Of a stretch of DNA of 57,014 bases, positions 36,738 through 45,965 are shown one piece after another. A program made the position numbers and the translations under genes. Each line of letters starts with the position of its first letter. The first letter of the stretch is position 1. The DNA comes from Vibrio maerlii (GTDB lineage: Bacteria > Pseudomonadota > Gammaproteobacteria > Enterobacterales > Vibrionaceae), in assembly GCF_003415655.1 (NCBI RefSeq), contig NZ_QRHC01000018.1, positions 1 through 57,014 of the forward strand, given 5' to 3'. The notes beneath the pieces were generated by a model. That model made no database searches, had not been told where the DNA came from, and saw only the letters and a program-made list of their open reading frames with translations.

Positions 36738-38174
36738 TCACTCCGTTTTTTTTTGCTCGTTTAGTATCGGTTGATTGCCCCTTTGCTTGTACCAGAGGGC
36801 GACAAGGATTAGGGAGTTCGTGTTAATGTTGAACGCAGTGTTTAGTCTACCATCCTGGTAGATGCCCGTCGGAATTGAGCGATAGGTAAGGCTACTATCC
36901 AATACTTGATTGAACAAGGCATGACTGTAGTTGTCATTGAATAGGACACTAAACCCGATAGCAGCTTTACTGCTGAAAGTTTGTGGGTTGTCTATTTTGT
37001 TGCCACCCGGTGAGACACTTACCCATGATCTTCCAGCATAATGAACATTGTTATATGCAAACCAAGGTTTACGATTCATCGCATCTTCTGCATAAGCGGT
37101 AAGAACACCAGAATCCAACCATTGTTCTTTATGTAGCTGATAAAAATGGTCTAGCTGATTCCATTGCCTATCGATACCGTATTCTAATGCTGCCAGTATT
37201 AGAGGGTCACTGGTGAGATAAGGTAAGTTGCGACTATCGATTTGTATGGAAACGCCTTCTATTTCGACAAGTTTAAGGAAACCTGGGAGATCAGGTAGGT
37301 CAACATCAACCCCATGCAATCTAAAACCATGAGCCGCATACTCGAGATAGCCGTGCCGCCCTTCCTGGCGATAGTACTCTTTTGATTTAGTTAGCTTGGT
37401 ACCAAACAAAGTGCCTTTGTTTACTGCAAGCTCTAATGTCCAATCGTTAATAATTTCAGCCACTTGTAGTTCTAGATTCGGATGGTATTGGGTAACAATA
37501 TCAAGCCAAATCAATAATCGCCCAAGATCTAATGCAGACCAACCGTTACCATTGGACGTTGACTGACTGTATCTTCCGGCAGGCAGGGCATCTTTGGTGC
37601 TGTACTCTCGGTTTGGAAGCTTGTCCTTGTACAAGCGTAAAGATCTGATGGTAGTCAGTAGCTTTTCTAAGGTAGCAGTTGTTTGCTCATGGCTTTCCAT
37701 CCCCAAACCTTCTAACGCCAGCGTTGCTGCAATCCCGCTGGCGATATCCCACATTGTCGTGTAAGGGTATCCCTGTACAGAATCCCATAGGCCTGTATCT
37801 GCTCTTAAATTTCTAGAGAAGTAGTAACCTGCCTTTTTTGCTAGAAGGCGCTCGTTACGGCTCAGCGGTTGGATAATGTTGGGGATCTGCTTTGGCGAAC
37901 TTATTGTGTCTAAGCTTTCCAATTGTGCATCGATAGTGAGTTTATCGATAGGCGGAGCGATCGCCCTTTGCGTGAATCCTAGTTGCTTCTGTTGAGTTTG
38001 AGGTGCATGAAAGACACTTCTTTGGCCGTAGAAGCTTGCTTCTTCATCAGGGTGCGCAGATACGTCCTCTACATTTGCTAAACATGTAGAAGATAAGAAG
38101 GATAAAACGCAAAGTGATGTGAGCCCTTTGGACTTGATTGTTCTTCCTGACAATATGCTGTCCCTAATTAGCAC
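36738..38174 (-). CDS. DUF3131 protein with signal peptide (paralogue 4)
   Basis: A 478-residue secreted protein (hydrophobic signal about 17-33, ending CLA). The DUF3131 domain has TMWDIAS, LPNREYSTKD, SALDLGR and GRHGYLEYAA, so the first of the two adjacent glutamates in the EEY motif is lost while the aspartates remain. It is transcribed away from the type I secretion genes and apart from the three tandem paralogues. An A9 run near the 3' end affects only the last residues. Probably a soluble periplasmic or secreted relative acting on the same glycan. Confidence 0.82.
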   Translation of the reverse strand: MLIRDSILSGRTIKSKGLTSLCVLSFLSSTCLANVEDVSAHPDEEASFYGQRSVFHAPQTQQKQLGFTQRAIAPPIDKLTIDAQLESLDTISSPKQIPNIIQPLSRNERLLAKKAGYYFSRNLRADTGLWDSVQGYPYTTMWDIASGIAATLALEGLGMESHEQTTATLEKLLTTIRSLRLYKDKLPNREYSTKDALPAGRYSQSTSNGNGWSALDLGRLLIWLDIVTQYHPNLELQVAEIINDWTLELAVNKGTLFGTKLTKSKEYYRQEGRHGYLEYAAHGFRLHGVDVDLPDLPGFLKLVEIEGVSIQIDSRNLPYLTSDPLILAALEYGIDRQWNQLDHFYQLHKEQWLDSGVLTAYAEDAMNRKPWFAYNNVHYAGRSWVSVSPGGNKIDNPQTFSSKAAIGFSVLFNDNYSHALFNQVLDSSLTYRSIPTGIYQDGRLNTAFNINTNSLILVALWYKQRGNQPILNEQKKTE

Positions 38175-38299
38175 GTCCTTAAATGATAATAAGATAAAAG
38201 CGTAATGTTTCGAGGTTAATTGTCAGATTTATCTTGGGAAGTGAATAAATTAGCCATCGTTGATTGCCATCCTATACTGCTGAAAATGACACAACGTAG

Positions 38300-40012
38300 A
38301 TGGCAATAATTATGAAAAAAGGACCTTTTTCTGCTGTACGAAAGGAGTGCTGGGCAGCGTTTTCGTTTAGTGCAGGGATCAGCTTATTGGCGCTTGCGGT
38401 ACCGGTGTACAGTTTACAGTTGTTTGATCGAGTTATGAGCAGCGCGAGCTTAAACACTTTGTTTGCTTTATTGGCGTTGACAGTAGGTTTGGTTGTTGCG
38501 CAGTCGTTGCTTGAATACATTCGAACTCTATTATTGCAGCGATCTGCACTCAAACTGGATACGCAATTAAGTGGCCGTTTGTTGGACCTTAGTATTTCTC
38601 AGTCCTCTGTCACCAACCGCATAGCAAAAGAGCCGTTGCAAGATCTAACAACGTTAAGAAAGTTCTTAGTATCCCCCTCAACTTCATCCATTCTGGATTT
38701 ACCTTTCACACCATTATTCCTTGCTCTGATTTTCTTTATGCACCCTTATATCGGTGTTGTTGCTATTAGTGGTGCTTTGGTTTTTTCCCTTCTTACCCTG
38801 CTGATGATGTTGAGCGGGCGCAAAGCGAGTAGTGAGGCCCAACAAGAAACCATGCGAGTCAGCATGGAACTGAATGATTATCTACGAAATGCCCCGATGC
38901 TAAGAGCGATGGGCATGAGTAAGAACATTGGTGATGTCTGGGAAGACAAAAATGCTCAAGTGCTCGAGCTTCAATGGAATGTTAACTCCAGAGTAGGCTT
39001 GCTACTGTCACTCAGTCGATTCTTTAGGACCTTGTTGCAAGTGGTGGTTTTAACTTTAGGCGTGTATCTCGCGTTGAACCAACAAATTGGTTTAGGTGCT
39101 GTCATTGCAAGTTCAATCTTGATCGGTCGTGTTTTAAGCCCGTTTGAGAGTGCCGTCAGTGGTTGGAAGCTTTGGTACAGCGCGTATCAAGCATGGAGAC
39201 GCTTGACCAAAAATACCAATCTGAATGAAAGTACCAAAAAGACTTTGTTACCCAAACCAGAAGGAAAAATTGAGTTTAATAATGTGGCATTGCAGTTCCC
39301 GGGAATAAAAAAGCCCGCGCTGCAGGGTATCAGCTTCAAATTAGGGGCGGGGAATGCACTGGCGATTATGGGCAACTCGGGATCCGGTAAGTCAACCTTT
39401 GCTAGCTTGTTGATGGGTATTCATAAACCAAGCGCTGGTGAAATACGAATTGATGGTGCAACTGTCGACAATTGGGATCAGCAACAGTTTGGTCAATACA
39501 TCGGTTACCTGCCACAGCATGTTGGTCTGTTAGCAGGGACTGTACGTGACAATATTTGTCGTTTTTCTGATGGTGATGATGAAGCGGTCATTGCAGCCGC
39601 AAAACTTGCCTGTATCCATGAACTTATCATAGGTTTACCCAATGGTTACGATACATATATTGGAGAAGGTGGAGCTCTACTTAGCGGAGGACAAAAGCAG
39701 CGTATTGGTCTTGCGCGTGCTATCTATTCAAACCCTAAAGTTCTGGTTTTAGATGAACCCAACTCTAACCTTGATCCAGAAGGTGAAACTGCGCTTTCTA
39801 TTGTTCTTCAATACTGCAAAGAACAGAAAATTACCGTCATTATGATCTCTCACCGTCCTGGTGTGCTTCGACAAATGGATTGGGTCGTCAAACTGAAAGA
39901 TGGCCAAATAGAAAAAGCGGGAACCTGTGAGCAGTTCCTGGGACTTCACCTCAGTGATAACCCTGAGGCTGACAACAATGTGTCTGATCTGCGTCAATCT
40001 GCAACAGAGTGA
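38300..40012 (+). CDS. Type I secretion ABC transporter (PrtD/AprD-like)
   Basis: A 570-residue exporter: an N-terminal transmembrane domain of about six segments (about 15-300) and a C-terminal ATPase. Walker A GNSGSGKST, signature LSGGQKQRIGLARA and Walker B VLVLDEPNSNLD are intact. There is no N-terminal C39 peptidase or C39-like domain, which fits the PrtD-type exporters of RTX proteins. Five bases separate it from the HlyD-family gene. No TolC gene is present, so the usual chromosomal TolC is presumably used. Confidence 0.9.
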   Translation: MAIIMKKGPFSAVRKECWAAFSFSAGISLLALAVPVYSLQLFDRVMSSASLNTLFALLALTVGLVVAQSLLEYIRTLLLQRSALKLDTQLSGRLLDLSISQSSVTNRIAKEPLQDLTTLRKFLVSPSTSSILDLPFTPLFLALIFFMHPYIGVVAISGALVFSLLTLLMMLSGRKASSEAQQETMRVSMELNDYLRNAPMLRAMGMSKNIGDVWEDKNAQVLELQWNVNSRVGLLLSLSRFFRTLLQVVVLTLGVYLALNQQIGLGAVIASSILIGRVLSPFESAVSGWKLWYSAYQAWRRLTKNTNLNESTKKTLLPKPEGKIEFNNVALQFPGIKKPALQGISFKLGAGNALAIMGNSGSGKSTFASLLMGIHKPSAGEIRIDGATVDNWDQQQFGQYIGYLPQHVGLLAGTVRDNICRFSDGDDEAVIAAAKLACIHELIIGLPNGYDTYIGEGGALLSGGQKQRIGLARAIYSNPKVLVLDEPNSNLDPEGETALSIVLQYCKEQKITVIMISHRPGVLRQMDWVVKLKDGQIEKAGTCEQFLGLHLSDNPEADNNVSDLRQSATE

Positions 40013-40017
40013 GGTGA

Positions 40018-41337
40018 ATGATGAAAGCGTCTTTTAATACTAATCGTTTGATTGTCGCCGGCACCTTAATTTTGGTGGTCACTATCGGTGGGTTTGGTTT
40101 CTGGTCTCTTACTATGCCGCTAAGCTCTGCTTCGGTGGCTCAGGGAAATTTGGTCGTGGAGAGCAAACGCAAGCAGATACAGCATTTACAGGGTGGTTGG
40201 GTCAAAGAAGTGTTCGTTAGAGACGGTGACCGGGTCACTTCAGGTCAATTACTTGCTGAGCTGTCTGATACCAAGTCTGAGTCGGAGCATCAAAGGTATC
40301 TGTTGAGAACGTATTCTTTGCTTGCGCAACAAGCTTGGCTAGTCGCGTTACTAGAAGATCAGGTTCAGCCCAAGTGGCCAACGGAGGTATTAGACCCCTC
40401 TGAAATGGATGCATTGTCTGTTATGGCTATCCTCAAAAGTGAAAAGCTACAGTTCGAACAGGCCGTGCTCAAGCGTCAGCTCATTGATTCGGTTTACTCG
40501 CAAAAATTAACCCTCTACCAAGAGAAGATCCGAGGCAATTCTTTTCAACGTAAAGCTATCGATTCTCAGCGCCGTTTGATCAGCGAAGAAATAGAGATGA
40601 CAAAAGGTTTGGTAGATAAAGGGTACGTGTCAAAGACACGAATGTTGGAGCTTCAACGTCACCGAGCCCGAGTCGATGCGGAACGCGCAGAAGTGACGGT
40701 TAATATTGACGTAGCAAAAGGAGAGCTAGAAGCGCTCAATCGCAGTTACAAGACGCAACTACTGGAGCAAGATCAAGATTACTCTCGGCAGTTAGCGGGC
40801 ATAGAATCTGAGCTTAGAGATATAGCTCAAGTGCTGAGAAACCTGGATGACGTTCGCTCTCGCATAGAAATTCGCAGTGAGTTCGACGGTACTGTAGTTG
40901 GGCTTAATATGGCAAGTGTAGGCGGTGTGGTTAAACCCGGTCAGGTTTTGATGGAGATCGTTCCACACAGCGATGAACTGATAATTGAAGCTGTGTTGTC
41001 ACCGAAAGATATTGATGTTGTTAGAGCGGGGCAACAAGCAAGAGTGCGCTTGACTGCGTACAGCTCGCGCAATGTCCCAGCGGTATTAGGGGAAGTCGTC
41101 AATGTTTCAGCCGATAGAGTGTTAAGTGAGGGAGATGCCAATGGAGTCGATCAGGGTTATCTCGTGAAGATCAAGTTTGATCGAGATAATCTCGAGCGCA
41201 TTAAAGCTAGCAACGGTATAGAGCTCTATCCAGGCATGATGGCAGATGTACTGATACTAGTGGAAGAACGAACCTTATGGGACTACCTAATTGGGCCAAT
41301 CACTTCCAGTCTTGAGCTAGCGATGAGGGAAGTATGA
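40018..41337 (+). CDS. Type I secretion membrane fusion protein (HlyD family)
   Basis: A 439-residue periplasmic adaptor. One N-terminal membrane segment (about 11-30), a split lipoyl-like domain (GWVKEVFVRDGDRVTSGQLL and later FDGTVVGL), long coiled-coil hairpins (about 85-285) and a C-terminal beta-barrel region. It bridges the ABC exporter to TolC. Co-transcribed with the ABC gene; its stop overlaps the start of the next small gene. Confidence 0.9.
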   Translation: MMKASFNTNRLIVAGTLILVVTIGGFGFWSLTMPLSSASVAQGNLVVESKRKQIQHLQGGWVKEVFVRDGDRVTSGQLLAELSDTKSESEHQRYLLRTYSLLAQQAWLVALLEDQVQPKWPTEVLDPSEMDALSVMAILKSEKLQFEQAVLKRQLIDSVYSQKLTLYQEKIRGNSFQRKAIDSQRRLISEEIEMTKGLVDKGYVSKTRMLELQRHRARVDAERAEVTVNIDVAKGELEALNRSYKTQLLEQDQDYSRQLAGIESELRDIAQVLRNLDDVRSRIEIRSEFDGTVVGLNMASVGGVVKPGQVLMEIVPHSDELIIEAVLSPKDIDVVRAGQQARVRLTAYSSRNVPAVLGEVVNVSADRVLSEGDANGVDQGYLVKIKFDRDNLERIKASNGIELYPGMMADVLILVEERTLWDYLIGPITSSLELAMREV

Positions 41338-41591
41338 TGGAGAGTCCAATGTTGTTTTGGCTAACGTTTTATTTGCTCTTTTTTCTAGCGAGCTCGTTGG
41401 TGGGATATTACAAAAACCAAACGGTAGCGGGTGTCTTGTTAGGTTACGTGTTCGGGCCCATTGGACTATTACTTCTGCTAATGAGCTCGGATAAGAGGCG
41501 AGGGAAGTGTAAACACTGTGGCTCTATGGTGGATAAGCACGCTTACTATTGTCCCAAATGTAAAAACAAGTGCTTTAAACAATTGATTTAG
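41334..41591 (+). CDS. Small membrane protein with zinc ribbon
   Basis: 85 residues: two hydrophobic helices (about 7-25 and 31-50), a basic stretch, then a Cys4 zinc ribbon, CKHC and CPKC. ATGA overlap couples it to the HlyD gene. The zinc ribbon faces the cytosol if the helices form a hairpin. No known role; an accessory to the secretion complex is a guess from position. Confidence 0.65.
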   Translation: MMESPMLFWLTFYLLFFLASSLVGYYKNQTVAGVLLGYVFGPIGLLLLLMSSDKRRGKCKHCGSMVDKHAYYCPKCKNKCFKQLI

Positions 41592-41600
41592 GAGCATGAT

Positions 41601-42320
41601 ATGAAAAGTACGAGGACAGTTATTTATGGAACCTTAGTCATTGTATTTGTGTCTGTTCTAGCGTTCCAATATCGATTCTTTAAGGATGATGCCAAAGTTG
41701 TAGAGCAACATATCTTGGAGCTTAAGAAGGTCAATCGATCACTTCAAGACGATATCACTATTGTGACTGCTGAGCGTGATGCTCAACATGAGAACTGGAT
41801 ACTGTTATCTAAAAAAGTTGAGAAGCAATCAGAGGTAATATCTTCCCAGTCCCAACAAATCTCACGTTTGGAAGGCTTATTGGCAAACAGTGAAAAACGT
41901 TCCAAGGAATATCAAAACAAATACAACAATCAACGAGCTGAGTCCCAAAAAGCGCAGTTAGCCTATGAGGAGCGGTATCAACAAGACAAGCAAAACCTAG
42001 AAGTACAAACCAATAAACAGCTACAAGAAAAGCTTCAGGCCTTAGAAAGCGAATACTCTGATGTCGCGACCATTAAAGAAAAAGAAGAGCGCGTTGATGA
42101 GCTAATGGAAGAGTTTACCGATCTAAAAGTGAGTCTGGATGTGATGAACGTGTGCGATAAGAGCTATGTTGAGCGTTACAACCAAGCCAAAGGTATGCTG
42201 AGCCACATGCGAACTTATTTAAGGCAGCATGAGCTCAATAAAGATTTTTATCACTTTGTTATTTTGAACGATGCACAGATAACCCAACAAGCAAGGGAGG
42301 TCTGTATCGAGCCCGTATAG
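41601..42320 (+). CDS. Membrane-anchored coiled-coil protein
   Basis: 239 residues: one N-terminal membrane anchor (about 7-25) followed by a long Glu/Gln/Lys-rich coiled coil (about 33-180) and a short globular end with two cysteines. No catalytic motif. Nine bases after the zinc-ribbon gene and before a strong hairpin, so the last gene of the type I secretion operon. Probably a structural or scaffolding subunit in the periplasm. Confidence 0.65.
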   Translation: MKSTRTVIYGTLVIVFVSVLAFQYRFFKDDAKVVEQHILELKKVNRSLQDDITIVTAERDAQHENWILLSKKVEKQSEVISSQSQQISRLEGLLANSEKRSKEYQNKYNNQRAESQKAQLAYEERYQQDKQNLEVQTNKQLQEKLQALESEYSDVATIKEKEERVDELMEEFTDLKVSLDVMNVCDKSYVERYNQAKGMLSHMRTYLRQHELNKDFYHFVILNDAQITQQAREVCIEPV

Positions 42321-42363
42321 TAGGGTTTTAAGTAAAGACTGTTTTGGTCAAACTGCAAACGGT

Positions 42364-42389
42364 AAGCCCTTGATGTTCATCAAGGGCTT
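42364..42389. terminator. Strong hairpin terminator, possibly bidirectional
   Basis: A perfect 12-base stem (AAGCCCTTGATG and its complement) with a two-base loop between convergent genes, followed by a T-rich tail on the plus strand. Confidence 0.82.
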
Positions 42390-42424
42390 TGTTCATTATT
42401 TGAGTTTACCTATTCTGTGAATGA

Positions 42425-43096
42425 CTATCGAATAGTCACTGAATGCCAATGGCTAATATTGGACTGAGAGACTTGTCTGTAAACGTAATTGTTTTTCACG
42501 CGACTCGAAATCGCGGGGGTATGAATCGAGACGTTAAACTCCTCTAGAACTTCCATAGCATGATGAATCTGTGATGCAATCACAAGTGAGTGTGCTGAAA
42601 TCGTTACGTGAATTGTACTTTGCTGAAGACCAAAGTAGTCCTCGGTAAAGCTGAGCAACTCCGCCCACCAAGATGCTTCTTCAATGCTTGCGATGTTTGA
42701 TAAATGGATGTTGATGCACTCGTTGATACTGACCTTCTCCAGATAGTTGAAGTAGAAGTAGAGCGCAAAGTCAGTGAGGGCACATGATGTCTTGTGGCCC
42801 TCAATGTCAAAAGAAGGTTCTACGTCATAGTAGACTCGAGAGTCGAACATGGTGATAGGAATAGCAGGCTTTCTTTTGGGACTTGGTTTGCTCTTCGAGG
42901 TCGAGCGTTTTTTGGGTTTGCTCTTGTCTTCATTACGTTTGTTGCTTGTTATTCTGGCGTTTATCAATACAGACATACGAGCAGCAAAGCGGTTATGAAG
43001 GTGAGTGATGAACTTCAGGGATTCCTCTGGCAAGGTCTGTTGATCTGTAGAGAGAGGTAGACAATTAATGTCTACATTGATGTATGACTCAGACAT
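42425..43096 (-). CDS. Truncated malate synthase A-like protein, probably non-enzymatic
   Basis: A 223-residue protein. Residues about 24-50 resemble the N-terminal helical part of malate synthase A (a pattern like EFLT..F..R...LL.ARI). Residues about 80-190 align with the start of its TIM barrel: DFALYFYFNY corresponds to FDFALYFFHNY of E. coli AceB, and EEASWWAELLSFTEDYFGL to its QEAAWWSEVFSYAEDRFNL segment. Between them roughly 120 residues are replaced by a Lys/Ser-rich basic linker (51-78). The C-terminal half with the catalytic aspartate is missing. The frame is open and has a good ribosome site (AAGGAAC). A repurposed paralogue seems likelier than fresh decay. Comparison is from memory of the family. 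Confidence 0.6.
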   Translation of the reverse strand: MSESYINVDINCLPLSTDQQTLPEESLKFITHLHNRFAARMSVLINARITSNKRNEDKSKPKKRSTSKSKPSPKRKPAIPITMFDSRVYYDVEPSFDIEGHKTSCALTDFALYFYFNYLEKVSINECINIHLSNIASIEEASWWAELLSFTEDYFGLQQSTIHVTISAHSLVIASQIHHAMEVLEEFNVSIHTPAISSRVKNNYVYRQVSQSNISHWHSVTIR

Positions 43097-43366
43097 AATC
43101 GTTAGTTCCTTTTAACGCTAGATAGTCGGCTATCTATCTGTGATGCAAAGTAATATAGGAAAGAAAACCATCAAGTCATTTAAATTTAATATGCAACTTA
43201 TTTATCTGACTGTTCTTTAAAGATTTGTTTGTATTGAGTATCAACTCGTATGTTTTGGTTGCTTAGGTTGTTAAGTTGTACCTAATAGTTCATTAGGATC
43301 ACACCGACTTATTTTATGGCCCACCTACTTATACTTAATGACGAAACGAATCAAAGGGAGCCTAAA

Positions 43367-43940
43367 ATGAAAAAATTAATCCCACTTACCTTACTGTAGA
43401 CTTTTCTTTTTTCATCTGTAAGCATCGCAAGCACCGAGTATGTGAACAAACAGGCAGTTCAGGATGCCGTCGCGATCAATCAAGAGTCTTTATGGGTAAA
43501 ACCACAAAACCCAGTTGCGAGTGGCAGTGAAAACAGCGAAGCATTAAAGGTTGTGCAAGGCTTCTTTGCTGCGTATGCCAACGAAGATACTGACGCAATG
43601 AAAGAGTTTGTAGCAGAGGATATTGAGTGGTATATCCCAGGACGTCATAAACTAGCAGGAACCAAGCGTGGTATTAAAGAGTTTACGGAGTTCTTCGCGA
43701 AGTTAGGAGAAGCGAGCTTCAAAGCTGAAGTTATGATCTTGGCAGCGAATGACAACTACGTCATTCGCTGCACACCGCGGGTTCAGCACTACTTCAGAGC
43801 AAAATATTGATATTAATTGGATCCTCTTATATCAAGTTGAAGATGGAAAGATTAAGCGCGTACAAAACTTTTCCGGTGACCTTTATGCTTCAGATGCGTT
43901 CTTCAACGAATTCTCACTGAGTAAGAAATTACTCTTGTGA
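43367..43940 (+). pseudogene. Broken SnoaL/NTF2-like secreted protein gene
   Basis: A gene with a ribosome site (AGGGAG) and an ATG at 43367 starts MKKLIPLTLL, hits TAG at 43397..43399, and continues in frame as TFLFSSVSIAS, which completes a signal peptide. The body resembles SnoaL-like NTF2-fold proteins (VVQGFFAAYANEDTDAMKEF, WYIPGRHKLAGTKRGI). A second lesion, a net one-base shift between about 43765 and 43800, moves the frame to a C-terminal part (NIDINWILLYQVEDGKIKRV). Only two lesions in otherwise clean code point to recent inactivation or sequencing error. The downstream piece is not a separate gene. Confidence 0.72.
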
Positions 43941-43964
43941 GCAAGTTTATATGAGTATATGAAC

Positions 43965-43986
43965 AAGCAGCCTAACGAGGCTGCTT
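43965..43986. terminator. Convergent terminator hairpin
   Basis: AAGCAGCC/GGCTGCTT with a six-base loop, between the SnoaL-like pseudogene and the convergent PTS gene. T-rich sequence lies on both sides. Confidence 0.7.
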
Positions 43987-43990
43987 GCTG

Positions 43991-45883
43991 TTATTGTGCA
44001 ACGTACCTTGCTTCTTGCTCTCCATGTTTTGATATCAGCCTTTCAGGGTCATGTATCGCATCTTTTGTTTCTACATTGATGGTAGGAATTGAGTTAAATC
44101 GTTCAGCATTTTTGATCGCGACATCATTGGCGAGAATGGCGAATCGCGCATTCTGGATGTCTTTGTCTGTGATGCGATTGATAATACCGTTTGCGCCTTG
44201 GGTTTCGACTTTAATCTTTATGCCCATTGAACTCGCGGCTTTCTCCAAAGACCGTGCGGCAAGGAAGGTATGCGCCACTCCAGATGGACAAGATGTCACG
44301 GCGACGATTTCTGCTGTTCCTTCTTCCATGGTCGCTGTGTCGGATTCTATAGTGTTGGTAGATTCAATTTCTTGGGTAATGTCTTTCTTCAATGAGATAA
44401 CAATGGTCGCTGTGGTCATAGCGCCGATAAGTGTACCGACAATATAACCAAACATTCCATCAACAACAGGGAGAACTATCCAGCCACCCCAAGGGGCATG
44501 ATTGACCACATTAAACAGAAAGCCTGTGACATTTCCGACGATGCCTCCAGCGACGACGGCAGGTAATACGCGAGCGGGGTCACTTGCTGCGAATGGGATT
44601 GCGCCTTCACTGATGCCGATCATTCCCATAATCCCCGCGGCTTTTCCAGCTTCGCGCTCTTCTTGATTAAACTTGCGTGGAGACAACCAAGTAGCTAATG
44701 CCATGCCCAATGGCGGGGTGCAAATTGCAATGCCTACACCTCCCATCAACCATGGTTGAGTATTGATTTGAGTTTGAGCGAACAGAGTTGCGATTTTATT
44801 AATTGGACCACCCATATCAAATGCCGTCATTGCACCTAATACGCTCCCTAACACTATCTTTCCCGATCCCGCCATACTGGCAAGCAGTAAGTTCATTTGC
44901 TCCATTGCGTAAGAGATAGGTTTGCCGATCCCCCACATCACAATACCGCAGGTAATGAAAGTGCCGACTAGTGGATAGATAAATATCGCGCTAAGTGATG
45001 CCATACTTTCTGGAAGCTTAATTCGTTTTAATGTTTGTACGGTGAAGCCGGCAACAAACCCTACGACGATAGCGCCGAGAAAGCCGGTTTGGTAATGCTC
45101 CATAGTGACCCATGAACCAATCATTCCCGGAGCAAGGCCCGGTTTATCTGCAATGGAGTAGGCTATATAGGCACCTAAGACTAAGGTGAACAGGCTCAAG
45201 CCACCTTGTCCCATCTTAGCAACATCCGCTAAAAAGCCGGACTGAGGTAAACCGCTACTGCCGCTAAGCATGACTGATAAAGAAAGGAGTACACCACCTG
45301 CAACAACGAAAGGGATCATATGAGAAGTCCCATATAAAAGGTGCTGCTTTACACGTCTTAATTGAATCTTGTGGTGAGATATCGAGGGTTTGGTTATCGT
45401 GGGTGAGTGAGGTGTGAATATCGGCTCGTCTGATGAGTCGTTTGAGAAAAGAGAGAGAATCTCTTCTTTGGACTTCGCTTTCTTCAATTTTGTAACAAAG
45501 CCATCCTCAACCAGTTTTGTAGAAACTTGGGCAAGAACTTCTATGTGATGGTCATCGTTATTATCTGGTGACGCGAGCATAATGAATACATCTGAGCATT
45601 CACCCGTTTCAGAACCGTAGTCTATGCCTTGCTGACTTATTCCTATCGCAATGCACGGAGCAATTGCCGTTTCACTTTTGGCGTGAGGAATTGCGATACC
45701 TTCATCAAATCCCGTATTACCAATGTATTCACGCTGCCATAGAGCATCCAAGAATAGTGTTCTATTGGTAAGCTTGCCTGTACTGTCGAGCATATCAACA
45801 AGTTCTTCGAAGACGTCTTGTTTGTTGGCCGCTTTTAAGTCTAGGCAAATAGTATCTGGGTCAATGAAGTCGATGATGTCCAT
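43991..45883 (-). CDS. Fructose-family PTS permease, fused EIIA-EIIC-EIIB
   Basis: About 630 residues. The EIIA domain (about 1-150) has the phospho-His motif GIAIPHAKSE. The EIIC membrane domain (about 180-500) has FDMGGPINK and GISEGAIPFA. The C-terminal EIIB has the phospho-Cys motif VTSCPSGVAHT. Family members import and phosphorylate fructose, mannose-type or related sugars at the inner membrane. The ATG at 45883 is preferred over a GTG three codons upstream. No sugar-phosphate enzyme lies nearby, so the substrate is unknown. Divergent from the free EIIB gene; the shared promoter region carries a candidate AraC-type site. Confidence 0.9.
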   Translation of the reverse strand: MDIIDFIDPDTICLDLKAANKQDVFEELVDMLDSTGKLTNRTLFLDALWQREYIGNTGFDEGIAIPHAKSETAIAPCIAIGISQQGIDYGSETGECSDVFIMLASPDNNDDHHIEVLAQVSTKLVEDGFVTKLKKAKSKEEILSLFSNDSSDEPIFTPHSPTITKPSISHHKIQLRRVKQHLLYGTSHMIPFVVAGGVLLSLSVMLSGSSGLPQSGFLADVAKMGQGGLSLFTLVLGAYIAYSIADKPGLAPGMIGSWVTMEHYQTGFLGAIVVGFVAGFTVQTLKRIKLPESMASLSAIFIYPLVGTFITCGIVMWGIGKPISYAMEQMNLLLASMAGSGKIVLGSVLGAMTAFDMGGPINKIATLFAQTQINTQPWLMGGVGIAICTPPLGMALATWLSPRKFNQEEREAGKAAGIMGMIGISEGAIPFAASDPARVLPAVVAGGIVGNVTGFLFNVVNHAPWGGWIVLPVVDGMFGYIVGTLIGAMTTATIVISLKKDITQEIESTNTIESDTATMEEGTAEIVAVTSCPSGVAHTFLAARSLEKAASSMGIKIKVETQGANGIINRITDKDIQNARFAILANDVAIKNAERFNSIPTINVETKDAIHDPERLISKHGEQEARYVAQ

Positions 45884-45965
45884 GTCTATCACTCTTACTC
45901 AAACTATGGACAGATTATCGACCAAGTAACTTGGGTTATATAGCAATAAAAACTCATTAACTGGA

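Noticed and set aside
43749..43940. Separate 63-residue gene
   Set aside because: Its sequence continues the SnoaL-like protein after a frameshift; it has no start signal of its own.
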